Assembly: GCA_964587155.1 (NCBI GenBank)
Contig: CAZPKF010000007.1
Coordinates: 62,001-126,000 of the forward strand
DNA from: Hallerella sp964587155
GTDB taxonomy: Bacteria > Fibrobacterota > Fibrobacteria > Fibrobacterales > Fibrobacteraceae
Length of the DNA: 64,000 bases
Direction: 5' to 3'
Under the pieces are notes generated by a model. That model did not search any database. It worked only from the letters and a program-made list of their open reading frames with translations, and had not been told where the DNA came from. Positions 34,256 to 43,500 of the stretch are shown here, one piece after another; position 1 is the stretch's first letter, and every line of letters begins with the position of its first letter. The position numbers were made by a program, and so were the translations under genes.

Positions 34256-35848
34256 TTATTTGCCTCCCAATGTGATGGCTTTTCCCCAGCCGACGTGTCC
34301 GTGGTTGTCTTTGACCCGGATGTAATAAATTCCCATGGTGACCGCTTTCCCCGCATTATCGCGACCATCCCAGAAGTCTTCTGTCGCTAACGTGCTGCGC
34401 GTGTCGCTTGCCGGGCGTTCGGCATCTTTGACGATGGTGCGGACTTTTCGCATATCGTAACTGAAGACTTCAATTGTGATCTTGGAGGGTTTGCTGACTT
34501 TATACGAAACCAAGGATTGGTTGTCTGCGCCAATAACAGAGGGAATCATTCGGATGGAGCCCAAATCTTTTTTGACGGAAGTTTGATTCATGATATGCGT
34601 CCATGTTTTCCCGGTATCTGCGGAAACGGAAATTCCGGCACCATTTGTGCAAACGGCCAAACCGGTGATTTTTGAAGTCAGCGGAAAGCTGGTGACGGCG
34701 GTAACTTCGACACTCCGGTCAACGACTCCGGCGTTAAGCCCGTAAAGCCATTGGTTGGATTCGTCATCGTAAGGAACTGCTCCGATGCTGTCTAGCTTCA
34801 AAAGGCCGCTGGCGCTGCCTTCGACCGCCTGTACCGAAAGGAACGCTTTGTCTCCGATGAACGCAATGTCGCTTGTCGTAAAATCGTTTTTGTCGTAAAC
34901 GTTCTTTTGAATTTTGCCCGTCGTATCGCGGAATGCGACTTCTTTGAATTCGCCGTTTTCGTAAGAACGCCACAGCTTGTCTTCGGTGCTTGTCTTGTTT
35001 CGTCTGCTTGTTTCCACGATGATTTGCAGCGGCTCTCCGCCAATCCAGACTCCGGTCACGCGGGAAGTGTCTAAGCCTTTGATTCCTGTCCGGGATAATT
35101 TTTGAGACGCTTCGTCAAAAAGGAAAAGCCCGCCGGAGGTCCCTAGGTAAAGCGTTCCGTCAGGATGCCTTGCCAAGCCGTAGATGGCCGGATGAATTGT
35201 CGAATCGATTTGCGAAGAGGATTTAAGGGAATCGAGTTTTAACGTTTTGCTGTTGATGACGAAATGAGAGCGTTTGGGCGTGTTGATTCCGCCGGAAACA
35301 TCTTCTTTGTGAAGCCCGTAAATACCGCGGGCCATCCAAAGTGTGGCTTCTGTCGAATCGTAAGCGAAAGCGGAAATAGCGTGAGACATTTCCGAATGTT
35401 CTGGAAATTCACCTTTGGGAGCGGGCAAGGATTTTGTGGAAACAGCGTTGGCCGCCCTTGCGCTGAGGTATCCCCATGGGACAAGATAACCGGAGTCGCT
35501 TTCGGCGATGATGGGGACGACAAATCCCAATTTGCCGGCTTTGGCGAAAGGAGTCCGGCGGTGTTCTGCCGTGATATCCGAAAAAACGCCATCTTGGACG
35601 GGAGTAAGGGAATCCGGCAAAATTTCATTCTGCATTTTGGATACGGAAATGTTCCCAGCGCTGTGTGAAAGCGATACTAGGGTCACTCCGCTGCCAGATG
35701 TTCCCCGGCTGACGACCCAAAGTGTTCCGTTAGAAGGTCCCGGTCCCACCGAATAGGTGAAGTTGCTCGAAAATCCATCGTCTTTTGCAGAAACAAGGGA
35801 AATTCCCAAAATGGCGATGCCGAAAATCGTTTTGGTCAAGTGTTTCAC
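34256..35848 (-). CDS. Secreted propeller-like protein with FlgD-type C-terminal domain
   Basis: 530 residues, signal peptide MKHLTKTIFGIAILGISLVSA. The body has repeated strand motifs of a beta-propeller (GLARHPDGTLYLGTSGGLFL, FIGDKAFLSVQAVEGSASGL, GLAVCTNGAGISVSADTGKT). The last 75 residues form a FlgD Ig-like domain: KITIEVFSYDMRKVRTIV and FWDGRDNAGKAVTMGIYYIR. Such tails are common on exported proteins of Fibrobacterota and Bacteroidota and may be a sorting signal. Middle gene of the minus operon LolA-like / propeller / PorV-like; 9 bases after the LolA-like stop. Confidence 0.78.
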   Translation of the reverse strand: MKHLTKTIFGIAILGISLVSAKDDGFSSNFTYSVGPGPSNGTLWVVSRGTSGSGVTLVSLSHSAGNISVSKMQNEILPDSLTPVQDGVFSDITAEHRRTPFAKAGKLGFVVPIIAESDSGYLVPWGYLSARAANAVSTKSLPAPKGEFPEHSEMSHAISAFAYDSTEATLWMARGIYGLHKEDVSGGINTPKRSHFVINSKTLKLDSLKSSSQIDSTIHPAIYGLARHPDGTLYLGTSGGLFLFDEASQKLSRTGIKGLDTSRVTGVWIGGEPLQIIVETSRRNKTSTEDKLWRSYENGEFKEVAFRDTTGKIQKNVYDKNDFTTSDIAFIGDKAFLSVQAVEGSASGLLKLDSIGAVPYDDESNQWLYGLNAGVVDRSVEVTAVTSFPLTSKITGLAVCTNGAGISVSADTGKTWTHIMNQTSVKKDLGSIRMIPSVIGADNQSLVSYKVSKPSKITIEVFSYDMRKVRTIVKDAERPASDTRSTLATEDFWDGRDNAGKAVTMGIYYIRVKDNHGHVGWGKAITLGGK

Positions 35849-35857
35849 GGAAGTCTC

Positions 35858-36490
35858 CTAGCGCATATCGATGATGTCGATGCCTTTTTCCGGTTTCAGC
35901 ACAAAATCTTCTTTCTGAATTTTATTTTGCCGTTTCAAATTGGAAATATCATAAGTGGAAACATTTCCCAGCGGGTCCGTGGTGACAAGGCGGAGTGGGG
36001 ATGCGTCTGTTTTCAAAAGCCAGACTTCCATCTGCGAAAAATCTTTTCCGTATTGGGAAGCGTCCAGGGTGATGACGTTCACCGCTTTATTTCCGATTTT
36101 GTCTTCGCGCATGGAAATCGGCTTGCATTGCAGATATTTGAACAGCAATTCCGATGGGTGCATATTGCTTTCCATATCTTCCATCAGTTTCCACAGGACT
36201 TGTTTTTGTTCTTTGTTCCACTGCCAAAAGTTTTTTCCGTCGGAGTAAATGGCCATGCCCGAAATTTGCAGACGGAACATGTCGGAATCGGTCACCAGAA
36301 GATTTCCGCTTTGAAATCCGGATTCGGGGGAACCCGCATAATCGACCCGTACCTTGAAGTCAAAATTCCACGCTTTGCCGGAATGGAACCATTTTTGGGA
36401 AAGGACCATGACAGAATCGGCTGGGTGAGCGTGGGCTGTCATGGCGAAAATGAAAAAAAATGCCAATAGGAAGATCTTGATATGTCCCAT
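35858..36490 (-). CDS. LolA-like periplasmic lipoprotein carrier
   Basis: 210 residues. A signal peptide (MGHIKIFLLAFFFIFAMTAHA) is followed by a half-barrel pattern of the LolA fold: WNFDFKVRVDY, MFRLQISGMAIYSDGKNFWQW, WKLMEDMESNMHPSELLFKY, and DASPLRLVTTDPLGNVSTYD. LolA carries lipoproteins across the periplasm; paralogues carry other lipids, and this copy may serve the neighbouring envelope genes. The start at 36490 opens a proper signal peptide, while the longer open frame upstream does not. First gene of the operon with the FlgD-tailed protein and PorV-like barrel. Confidence 0.78.
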   Translation of the reverse strand: MGHIKIFLLAFFFIFAMTAHAHPADSVMVLSQKWFHSGKAWNFDFKVRVDYAGSPESGFQSGNLLVTDSDMFRLQISGMAIYSDGKNFWQWNKEQKQVLWKLMEDMESNMHPSELLFKYLQCKPISMREDKIGNKAVNVITLDASQYGKDFSQMEVWLLKTDASPLRLVTTDPLGNVSTYDISNLKRQNKIQKEDFVLKPEKGIDIIDMR

Positions 36491-36588
36491 AATACGGCCT
36501 AATTTACAAAAAGGCGACCTGCTCCGATGGATTCTTTTCGCGCATATTTCTATTTTGATGCCCAACTGAGTTTTATACAAAGGAATTT

Positions 36589-37692
36589 ATGACCAAGCAT
36601 TTTTGCGCACTTGTCCTCCTTTCCGCTGCCGCCGCTTTCGCCGTCGATGTAGAACTGCACGGAGAAATCGATGCCGATTACGCTTCTTATTGGGATAAGG
36701 ATTTCAGCCCGACCAACGCCGCCAATCAGGATATCAAGCTCGAAGGAAAAATCTTTTTGGACGAAAACGTTTCGGTGAGCGTTTTCGGACGTACACACAG
36801 TAATTACGTCAATGCCGATGGTTCTACGGGAACTTCCGAAGTCCGGCATGAAAACCGGGCGACAGCCATGGGGGATGCGGAAAACCGCTGGACATCGTTT
36901 GATTTCGATGGCGTTCAACTCGCGTGGCAATTTACACCGTTGGCCCGCATCGTCTTTGGCGACCTGACTTATAACGCAGGAGAATTTTCGTATTACTTCT
37001 GGCGGAATACAGAAACCCATGCCGCTATTTTGCAAGACCAGAATATCCGCGGTATTGGATTTGAAGTGGAAAACGGCAAAGCTTATATCGGCGCAACGGA
37101 GAACAACTCCCACTCGCTGGCCACCTTTGTTTCTTACGGCTTTGACTTGATTTCGAAAACCGAAGAGCGCTTTACCATTACGCCCAGCATTGATTGGCTT
37201 TTTGGCAAGGAAATCAGCCGTTCTTATACCTATGCTCTGGGTACGGAAATTCAATATGCGAAAAGTACGGACTTCTTCAGCTATGGAATCAATGCAACGT
37301 GGGGAACGCATCCGTATAAAGGGCACGGAGTCCACACGTTCCTTGTCGAACCCTCTTTTAGCTATCGGTTCTTCAATCTGGCGGCAAGTTATTATCAAGC
37401 GCTCCTCGCCGACGAAGACGCTCCGGCCGCCGAGCAAATCTTTACAGAAGACGAGCGGATGTTTTACATAGAGCCGTCTCTCGACTTGCACCGGAAGTTC
37501 TCCATGGGAATGGCTTATGAATTCCACGACCCCAGCACGAATGAAGGCGGAGACAGCCGTCATTTTGTCGGCCCGTCGTTTTACTTGTACCCGACTGTCG
37601 AAGCGGAAATCGTTTTTTGGGGCGGCTACAATGTATGCAGCACCGGGGCGAACCATTTTTCGATGGGCATGAGCGGCCACGTCGAATTTTAA
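36589..37692 (+). CDS. Outer-membrane beta-barrel protein
   Basis: 367 residues. A signal peptide (MTKHFCALVLLSAAAAFAV) precedes alternating amphipathic strands typical of a porin-like barrel (VELHGEIDADYASYW, LDENVSVSVFGRTHSNYV, FSYRFFNLAASYYQALL), and the C-terminus GHVEF ends in the Phe that marks barrel proteins for assembly. I do not recognise the specific family. The OpgC-like gene begins 3 bases after its stop, so the two are one transcript. A long open frame on the opposite strand is a shadow. Confidence 0.72.
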   Translation: MTKHFCALVLLSAAAAFAVDVELHGEIDADYASYWDKDFSPTNAANQDIKLEGKIFLDENVSVSVFGRTHSNYVNADGSTGTSEVRHENRATAMGDAENRWTSFDFDGVQLAWQFTPLARIVFGDLTYNAGEFSYYFWRNTETHAAILQDQNIRGIGFEVENGKAYIGATENNSHSLATFVSYGFDLISKTEERFTITPSIDWLFGKEISRSYTYALGTEIQYAKSTDFFSYGINATWGTHPYKGHGVHTFLVEPSFSYRFFNLAASYYQALLADEDAPAAEQIFTEDERMFYIEPSLDLHRKFSMGMAYEFHDPSTNEGGDSRHFVGPSFYLYPTVEAEIVFWGGYNVCSTGANHFSMGMSGHVEF

Positions 37693-37695
37693 TCC

Positions 37696-38796
37696 GTGTC
37701 TGAATCCAAACGAATCCGCGCCCTCGATTCCATTCGGGGGCTTCTTTTGTTCCAGATGATTCTGGACCATTTTTCAGGACCGATATCCAAGCTCCTGTAT
37801 CAGTGCTTTGGATTTTTTTCTGCTGCAGAGGGATTCTTTTTTCTCTCTGGATTTGTCGGAATGCTGGCCTTTGTCGGAAAACGGGAACGGGGCGAAAACG
37901 CAGCTTGGATGCGCCTTCGCGCTTTTCGAATCTGGAAATTTCACCTAGGAACGGTTGCGTTTCTCGTACTCCTTGCATTTTTCTGCCTACCTTCGATTCA
38001 GCACTTTTTTACGGGCTTTTACAGGCATCCCGGCAGAGGAATCCTTTTTGCCGGAATCCTGGCTTATACGCCGGAATGGCTGGATGTTTTGCCGCTGTAT
38101 GTATTTTTGCTTTTGTTCGGCTCGGTCTTTTTCTATCCGATGACAAATGGGCGTTTGTATTTAGTGTTGTTTTTGTCGTTTGCGTTGTGGGGACTTGGGC
38201 AAGTGCCTGCTCGCCCGTTTGTGCTGCGGATTTTTCCCGATTGGGTTTATCCGGGATTCTTTGATTTGATTTCGTGGCAATTCATTTATTTTATCGGGGC
38301 TGCTTGTGGCGTCATTTGGAAAAAGGGGACATTTTTTTCTTCGTCTTCGAAATTTTTGGACCGGATGTTTCCCATGGCGTTGATTATTTGCATTGCCTGC
38401 TTTGCCTGGAAACATTCTTTGCTTGGAATTTCCGTTCCCCCGGAGTTTTGGATTTCAAAAGAACACGTCGGTTTTTTGCGGCTGGTGAACTTTTTGGCGT
38501 TTGTCTGCCTTATTTCTTATGTTGTCCGCCACAGGTCTTCGTGGCTGGACTTTTCCTTTTGCGCATTGGTGGGGCGGCACAGTTTGGAGGCTTATTCTTT
38601 TCACGTCATCCTCGTTTACCTGTGGATGGCGTTGCCGGGATTTATTCAATACCGCCAGCCTTGGACCATTCTCGCACCGATTTTTTGCATCGCTCTTGTT
38701 TGGGCGCTTTCTAAAATTTTAGACGGATGGAAAAAATCAAAAAGCCAAAACGAATCCCGTGACAAACATGCCCACGCCCAAAACGCCAAATCCTAG
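37696..38796 (+). CDS. OpgC-like acyltransferase, integral membrane
   Basis: 366 residues with about ten membrane helices. The start IRALDSIRGLLLFQMILDHF followed by GFFSAAEGFFFLSGFVGM is the OpgC family hallmark, including the conserved Arg and His of acyltransferase-3-like enzymes. OpgC adds succinyl groups to periplasmic glucans; the acceptor here is unknown and could be a surface glycan. The start codon is GTG. Its 3' end overlaps the convergent PEGA gene by 60 bases, so its hydrophilic tail KSKSQNESRDKHAHAQNAKS may be a late extension. Confidence 0.85.
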   Translation: MSESKRIRALDSIRGLLLFQMILDHFSGPISKLLYQCFGFFSAAEGFFFLSGFVGMLAFVGKRERGENAAWMRLRAFRIWKFHLGTVAFLVLLAFFCLPSIQHFFTGFYRHPGRGILFAGILAYTPEWLDVLPLYVFLLLFGSVFFYPMTNGRLYLVLFLSFALWGLGQVPARPFVLRIFPDWVYPGFFDLISWQFIYFIGAACGVIWKKGTFFSSSSKFLDRMFPMALIICIACFAWKHSLLGISVPPEFWISKEHVGFLRLVNFLAFVCLISYVVRHRSSWLDFSFCALVGRHSLEAYSFHVILVYLWMALPGFIQYRQPWTILAPIFCIALVWALSKILDGWKKSKSQNESRDKHAHAQNAKS

Positions 38797-40155
38797 AGCG
38801 ATTAAGCCTTTGGTGTCGCCGGAATCGTTCAAATCTTTATTTTGCTTGACCAGTTTTTGCGTGTCGCGGCTTTCGAACGCGCTCTTGTTGTAAGCTGTCT
38901 TTTTATCAGCCGCATCGCTCCAGTCGCTTTCTGCTAAATACCAGAAGACTCCGCCGGCGATAATGGGGACGATGGAACTCCACAGGAGACCACGGCCAAA
39001 ATATCTTTTGGAACGCTCTCTGTCGTATTCCCGTTGCATTTCTACGATGCTTGTATTGTCGACGGCTTCGAGTTCCACATAAATCGGGTTTGGCATAAAT
39101 GCCTGCACTTCGACGCTCAAAGCGGTATCCAAATAGCCGACTTTTCGCAGATAGAGAATTTTTTGAACAGAGGGCTCGGTTTCAAAGGCGACATCGGTCA
39201 GGTATTCGGGCATAACGCTTTCGTTAGGCTGCTTGTCCAAGTAAACTTCGACTCCATCGGGGATGGTGGCGACGGTCAATTTTGTTTTGGGACGTTCCAC
39301 CTCGATGTGAATTTTGTTCAGGGAATCCGCATGGATGCTGACCGTTTTTGAACCCCACCAGTCCACATCTTTCAAATTTTTCCGGATGGAAATCGTGTAT
39401 TTTCCGGGCTTGATTTTTTTGATGGTGTCTGGGGTGAATTGTTCAAGGGGCTCGCCGTTGATGAACATTTCGCAACTGTCAGGCGTGGAAGTCACCAAAA
39501 GATTGGCGTTGCCTTCTGGGTAAAGAGGTTCGATTTCTTCTTCAAGGTTGGAATAAGTGAAATCCGAAAGGGAAAGGTTTACGGGCTTTTGATCTTCGAG
39601 ATTGGTCATCCGTTTGAATTCGTAGCGGAAAATTTTGATGTATTTCGATTCTATTGGGATGGCGCGTTCTGCCGCCAAGGAATCTTGCACTTGCTTTTCT
39701 CGCAGGGAGTCTTGAACGGCCTTTTCTTTTAAAAGGGAATCTTCTAACGCTTGTTTTTCTACAGCGAGAATGGCGGATTCAAAATCGTCTGTGGCGGCGA
39801 TTTGGGCAAGGGAATCCGCTTGTTGCGCCGCCCTGGCAATGGAATCGGCCCGGAAAGCGGAGTCTTCTGCCATTTCTGCGGGAGTTAAGGCGACTTCTTC
39901 GTGAAGGGAATCTTCAGCATCTTCCGTGGTCGGGGAGATTCTGTCGAGTCGTTCTTCGTCGGCTTTTTGAATTTCGGCCTTTTCCGCTGAATCCAGCGGC
40001 AGCAGATAAACGGTGTCTTTTTCAATTTTGACAAATCGGGCGTCTTGTTCAATGGAGTCGCCGGCAAGGACATAACGGACGGGGACTTCGCGGGAGAATG
40101 CGGTCACCGCCAAAGCCAAAACTGCAAAGAAAACGGATTTGGAGAAAAAATTCAT
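38737..40155 (-). CDS. PEGA-domain envelope protein with coiled coil
   Basis: 472 residues, signal peptide MNFFSKSVFFAVLALAVTAFS. A segment of about 110 residues (60-170) is rich in Ala, Glu, Asp and Ser with the repeated unit DSLxEK, probably a coiled coil. Two PEGA domains follow (about 215-265 with NLLVTSTPDSCEMFINGEPL, and 285-350 with TKLTVATIPDGVEVYLDKQP). Two hydrophobic segments close the protein (WSSIVPIIAGGVFWYLA and LIALGFGVLGVGMFVTGFVL). PEGA domains bind surface structures. It may anchor or link an envelope assembly; function unknown. Confidence 0.8.
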   Translation of the reverse strand: MNFFSKSVFFAVLALAVTAFSREVPVRYVLAGDSIEQDARFVKIEKDTVYLLPLDSAEKAEIQKADEERLDRISPTTEDAEDSLHEEVALTPAEMAEDSAFRADSIARAAQQADSLAQIAATDDFESAILAVEKQALEDSLLKEKAVQDSLREKQVQDSLAAERAIPIESKYIKIFRYEFKRMTNLEDQKPVNLSLSDFTYSNLEEEIEPLYPEGNANLLVTSTPDSCEMFINGEPLEQFTPDTIKKIKPGKYTISIRKNLKDVDWWGSKTVSIHADSLNKIHIEVERPKTKLTVATIPDGVEVYLDKQPNESVMPEYLTDVAFETEPSVQKILYLRKVGYLDTALSVEVQAFMPNPIYVELEAVDNTSIVEMQREYDRERSKRYFGRGLLWSSIVPIIAGGVFWYLAESDWSDAADKKTAYNKSAFESRDTQKLVKQNKDLNDSGDTKGLIALGFGVLGVGMFVTGFVLAF

Positions 40156-40243
40156 GCTCTGTAAAATAGTTTAATCCTTTTGAAAGTGGGGGACTCTTCT
40201 TGTTGAATTGAATTTTTCCGACGGAGATTTCCAAACGGCCATT

Positions 40244-40390
40244 CTGCGAAAACGGATTGCCTTTGCTGTCCAAATCGTGCGAAATTCGCCAAATTGCAGA
40301 AAAGATTTTTCGTTTGAAACCCCACCACGGATAGATTTCCGTTCACGGCTCTAATTACGCATTCCTAATTCCTAACTCCTCATTCCTCAT
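40244..40390 (+). repeat. Dispersed intergenic repeat, copy A
   Basis: Starts with CTGCGAAAACGG, contains AAATCGTGCGAAATTCGCC and GCAGAAAAGATTTTTCG, and ends with short pentamer-like units (ATTCCTAATTCCTAACTCCT). It aligns with copy B at 49381 (opposite strand) and copy C at 57492. It lies between the divergent PEGA and fibro-slime genes, upstream of the latter. No open frame is conserved. Confidence 0.7.
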
Positions 40391-40585
40391 TTTCAATCCC
40401 GATTTTGGTCAAAAAAGGGCGTTTTCGGTCACAGGTAAACGGTATTTTTAAGGCAAGCAAGAAAAAACTACCCCTTTTCCGTAAAAAAGCATAGTTTCAC
40501 AAATGTGTGTGACGACTCCGAATGGGGCCGTTTGATTGTCAATGCAGAATCCTTTTCGGATGTTGCGATTGGTTTTGGAGAAGTT

Positions 40586-43500
40586 ATGAAAAAAACGAAG
40601 AACGTGAAATGCGCTTGGCTTGCGAAGCTTGTTCTGGGCTTTGCTCTGTTGTCGGGGGCTGGGCAGGCGTGGGGAGCATGTGCGGGGACCGCCTATGTTG
40701 CCGTGCCGCCGGATTGGACGGATCTTTTTGTTTATTATGGAAACACCGAAAATGAAATAAATTTGACCAGTTGTAAACAGAGTAACGGATTCTGTAAAAT
40801 AGAATTGGCGAAATTATCGGGAAATAACGACTCTTCTTTTGTTATTTATACAACGAATGCCCAATTTTCAAATATTGACTATCCGGGATTGTGGGGAATT
40901 AACGGGACCGTTTACAACGCCAACTTTAGCGGACGGCCCAGTGCAACGGATTTGCTATGCCCTGGGGATGGGAACGTCGTTTATATTTCAGAAGATGCTT
41001 CTGCACCGGGGGCAACATATCAATCGATGGAACCGCCCAACGCCAAGTATTTTTACTTCGTTCCTCCTGACGACCCGTCGTGGAACAGCTCCGTGCCCAT
41101 GCTGAGTGTGGATGGCGGGGTCACGGGTGTGGCGATGAAGACGGACGCAACTCGTTGCGGCTGGTTTTATTACGTGTGGTTTAACGAAGAAATTCCCAAT
41201 TCGATTGTGGTTTTCCGGGATTCCGATACAGACCGCGAAGAACTTATCGGTTGGGATGGTTATGACGGCGCGGGCATCAATCCGGCGGGAATTCCAATGA
41301 ACGATGTGTTTACTTCGTTTGATGCGAGTACGCTGTATTTTGTGCCCGATGCCAGCATGTGGCCCGAGACGATGACGGATGCAGACAAGGGATTTTCCAT
41401 TGCAGATCCGATGGTGAGTGGTTCTTGTGAATATAAACTCGCTGCGATTATTTATGACTCGGACGCTTCTTTGCATCCGGCTTTCAGCTGCTATGCCACA
41501 GGGGGTGAAGGTTGCCAATATGGAGCACAGGGAGTGGGACCTGTTCAAGCGCAAGCGGCGGTACAAGCTTGTATTGGTGTTACGACGGGAATCGTTCAAG
41601 ACACTCTCGGTGTCGATAAAAAACCGCTGTTGAAAACGGCAGACATGGGCGGTAAAGGTGAAACGTGCTTTATTAACCAGGTTTATTTTGATCAACTGTT
41701 CCGCCCGACAGCGGGTGTGAACGAAATGAGCTGCTTTGACCTGACGTTCAGCCGCAACGCTTCTGGCAAGTGGGAATTCGATTCCGACAATTATACAAGC
41801 CCCGGAATTACCGTTGAAGGCGGATTCTATCCGGTAGAAGCGACAACGGATGCGAGTATTTTGACGGAATACGGCTCAATTCCGGCTCCGAAGGCACGCA
41901 CAAAGAGAATGGCAGAAGGTCCCGTTTTTTATGGGCCAAAACTTCGTGAAGTGGATGCGGTAGAAGGAGTCCCTGCCATTGACCTGTTCTGCAACGGCGG
42001 CGGTTGGACTGGCGGTGTGGATTGTGAAACGCTTTTTGCGGACGGCGATGGAACAGATGCGGTGTTCAAGACGATTTATGGAGCGGATGCTTGTGGCTTT
42101 GGCTGGTCTTGCCCCAATGATGCGCCTACCGGTTGGCCTTTGTACACAGCTGGAACGGAGAAAAAGTCTGCAACGGGTGATCCTCGGTGGACTTCTAAAG
42201 AGAATGCTACAGGAACGGGTGGTCGTAACCAGCAGTTCTGCTTTGAAAGCCATGCGCAATTTGTTTACAAACCGGGATTGCGCTTTAACTTCCGCGGGGA
42301 TGATGACATTTGGGTGTTTATCGGTGGAAAGCTTGCTGTGGACTTGGGCGGAACGCACTTGGCGGCTCCGGCGTATGCTGTTCTCGATAAGCTGACCGAT
42401 AAAAACGGCAATCCGTTTGTTGAAGGTGAAACTTACGACCTTGACATTTTCTTCTGTGACCGCAGAACGACGATGAGTAACGTTCGTATCAATACGAATA
42501 TGTATATCCAGCAGTCGAATGGAATTGAATATCCGAAAGACACGACTTATGTCGGCGAAGGAACTGCGTTCCAGATTTGTTATACGGAAACCGGTTCTGG
42601 CGATTGCGCTGCGGCCCTTTCCGGAGCTTCTGCTACAGAAAAACAGCGTTATTGTGGCGAAGCGGAGATGACTGCTGCCGGAGTCACTTTGCATTATGCG
42701 TTGTATAAAGGAAACTCGCCCTACACGACCGCATCGGGTGAAGTTTACGATGAAACCTGGTTCGATGCTCAACATGCTGCCGGAAAAACAATTTTCTTCG
42801 GTGCGCTTGATCTTTCCAACTGGTACCGCCCGGTAGTGAACAAGGCTCTTGTTTCGGGGCTTCCGTCCGGCTCATACCGAATAGTCGCAAGCATCAACGG
42901 CAAAACACAGGTGATTTCAACACTTCGCGTTGCTGGTAGTTTGGATGTCCTTACGGCGAACGGCAAAGATACGACGGGTCATGTTTACAAAGTCGTAACC
43001 AGTGCCATGGCGGGAGTCCGCGTTCCTGTGTATGTCGGTGCCATTGGCGAAGCGTTGGCCGATGGGAATTTGGATGTGGACCTTGAAAGTGCTGTTGGTG
43101 AAGCTTACACGGTGAATTTCTCGGATGGACTTTTGGTCTTTGCAGATTCGAATGGAACGACTCCGCTGACAAACACCGACCGCCTTGAAGTTGGTGCGCG
43201 CGGCGTGGATACGGTTTGGGCGACGATTCCGCTTTCGGCGATGAATGCGACTTCGATGACTGCCACGATTTCTGTTCGCAAAGCCACGCTCACGCTGACG
43301 TTTACGTTGCCGGCAATTGCCTTTGTCGATTCAACGTATTCAACGCAATTGAAAGGTTACGGCAACTGGGACATCAGCTCGGACAGCATTCTTTACCGCG
43401 GTTCTGATTACACTGCTTATGTGATGATGTTCGACCCGACCACGGGTGCTATTTGCACTTCTTGCAATTATGGGTTAGAAGTGAATCCGTTAGCGACAGC

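Noticed and set aside
36550..37770. 406-codon open frame on the minus strand
   Set aside because: It is antisense to a plus-strand gene with a clear signal peptide, barrel strands and a terminal Phe. The minus-strand translation has no recognisable domain and is rich in His and Arg, typical of a shadow.
40360..40390. Short ATTCCT/AACTCCT units considered as a CRISPR or tandem array
   Set aside because: The units are 5 to 7 bases with no spacers of constant length and no cas genes in the window.
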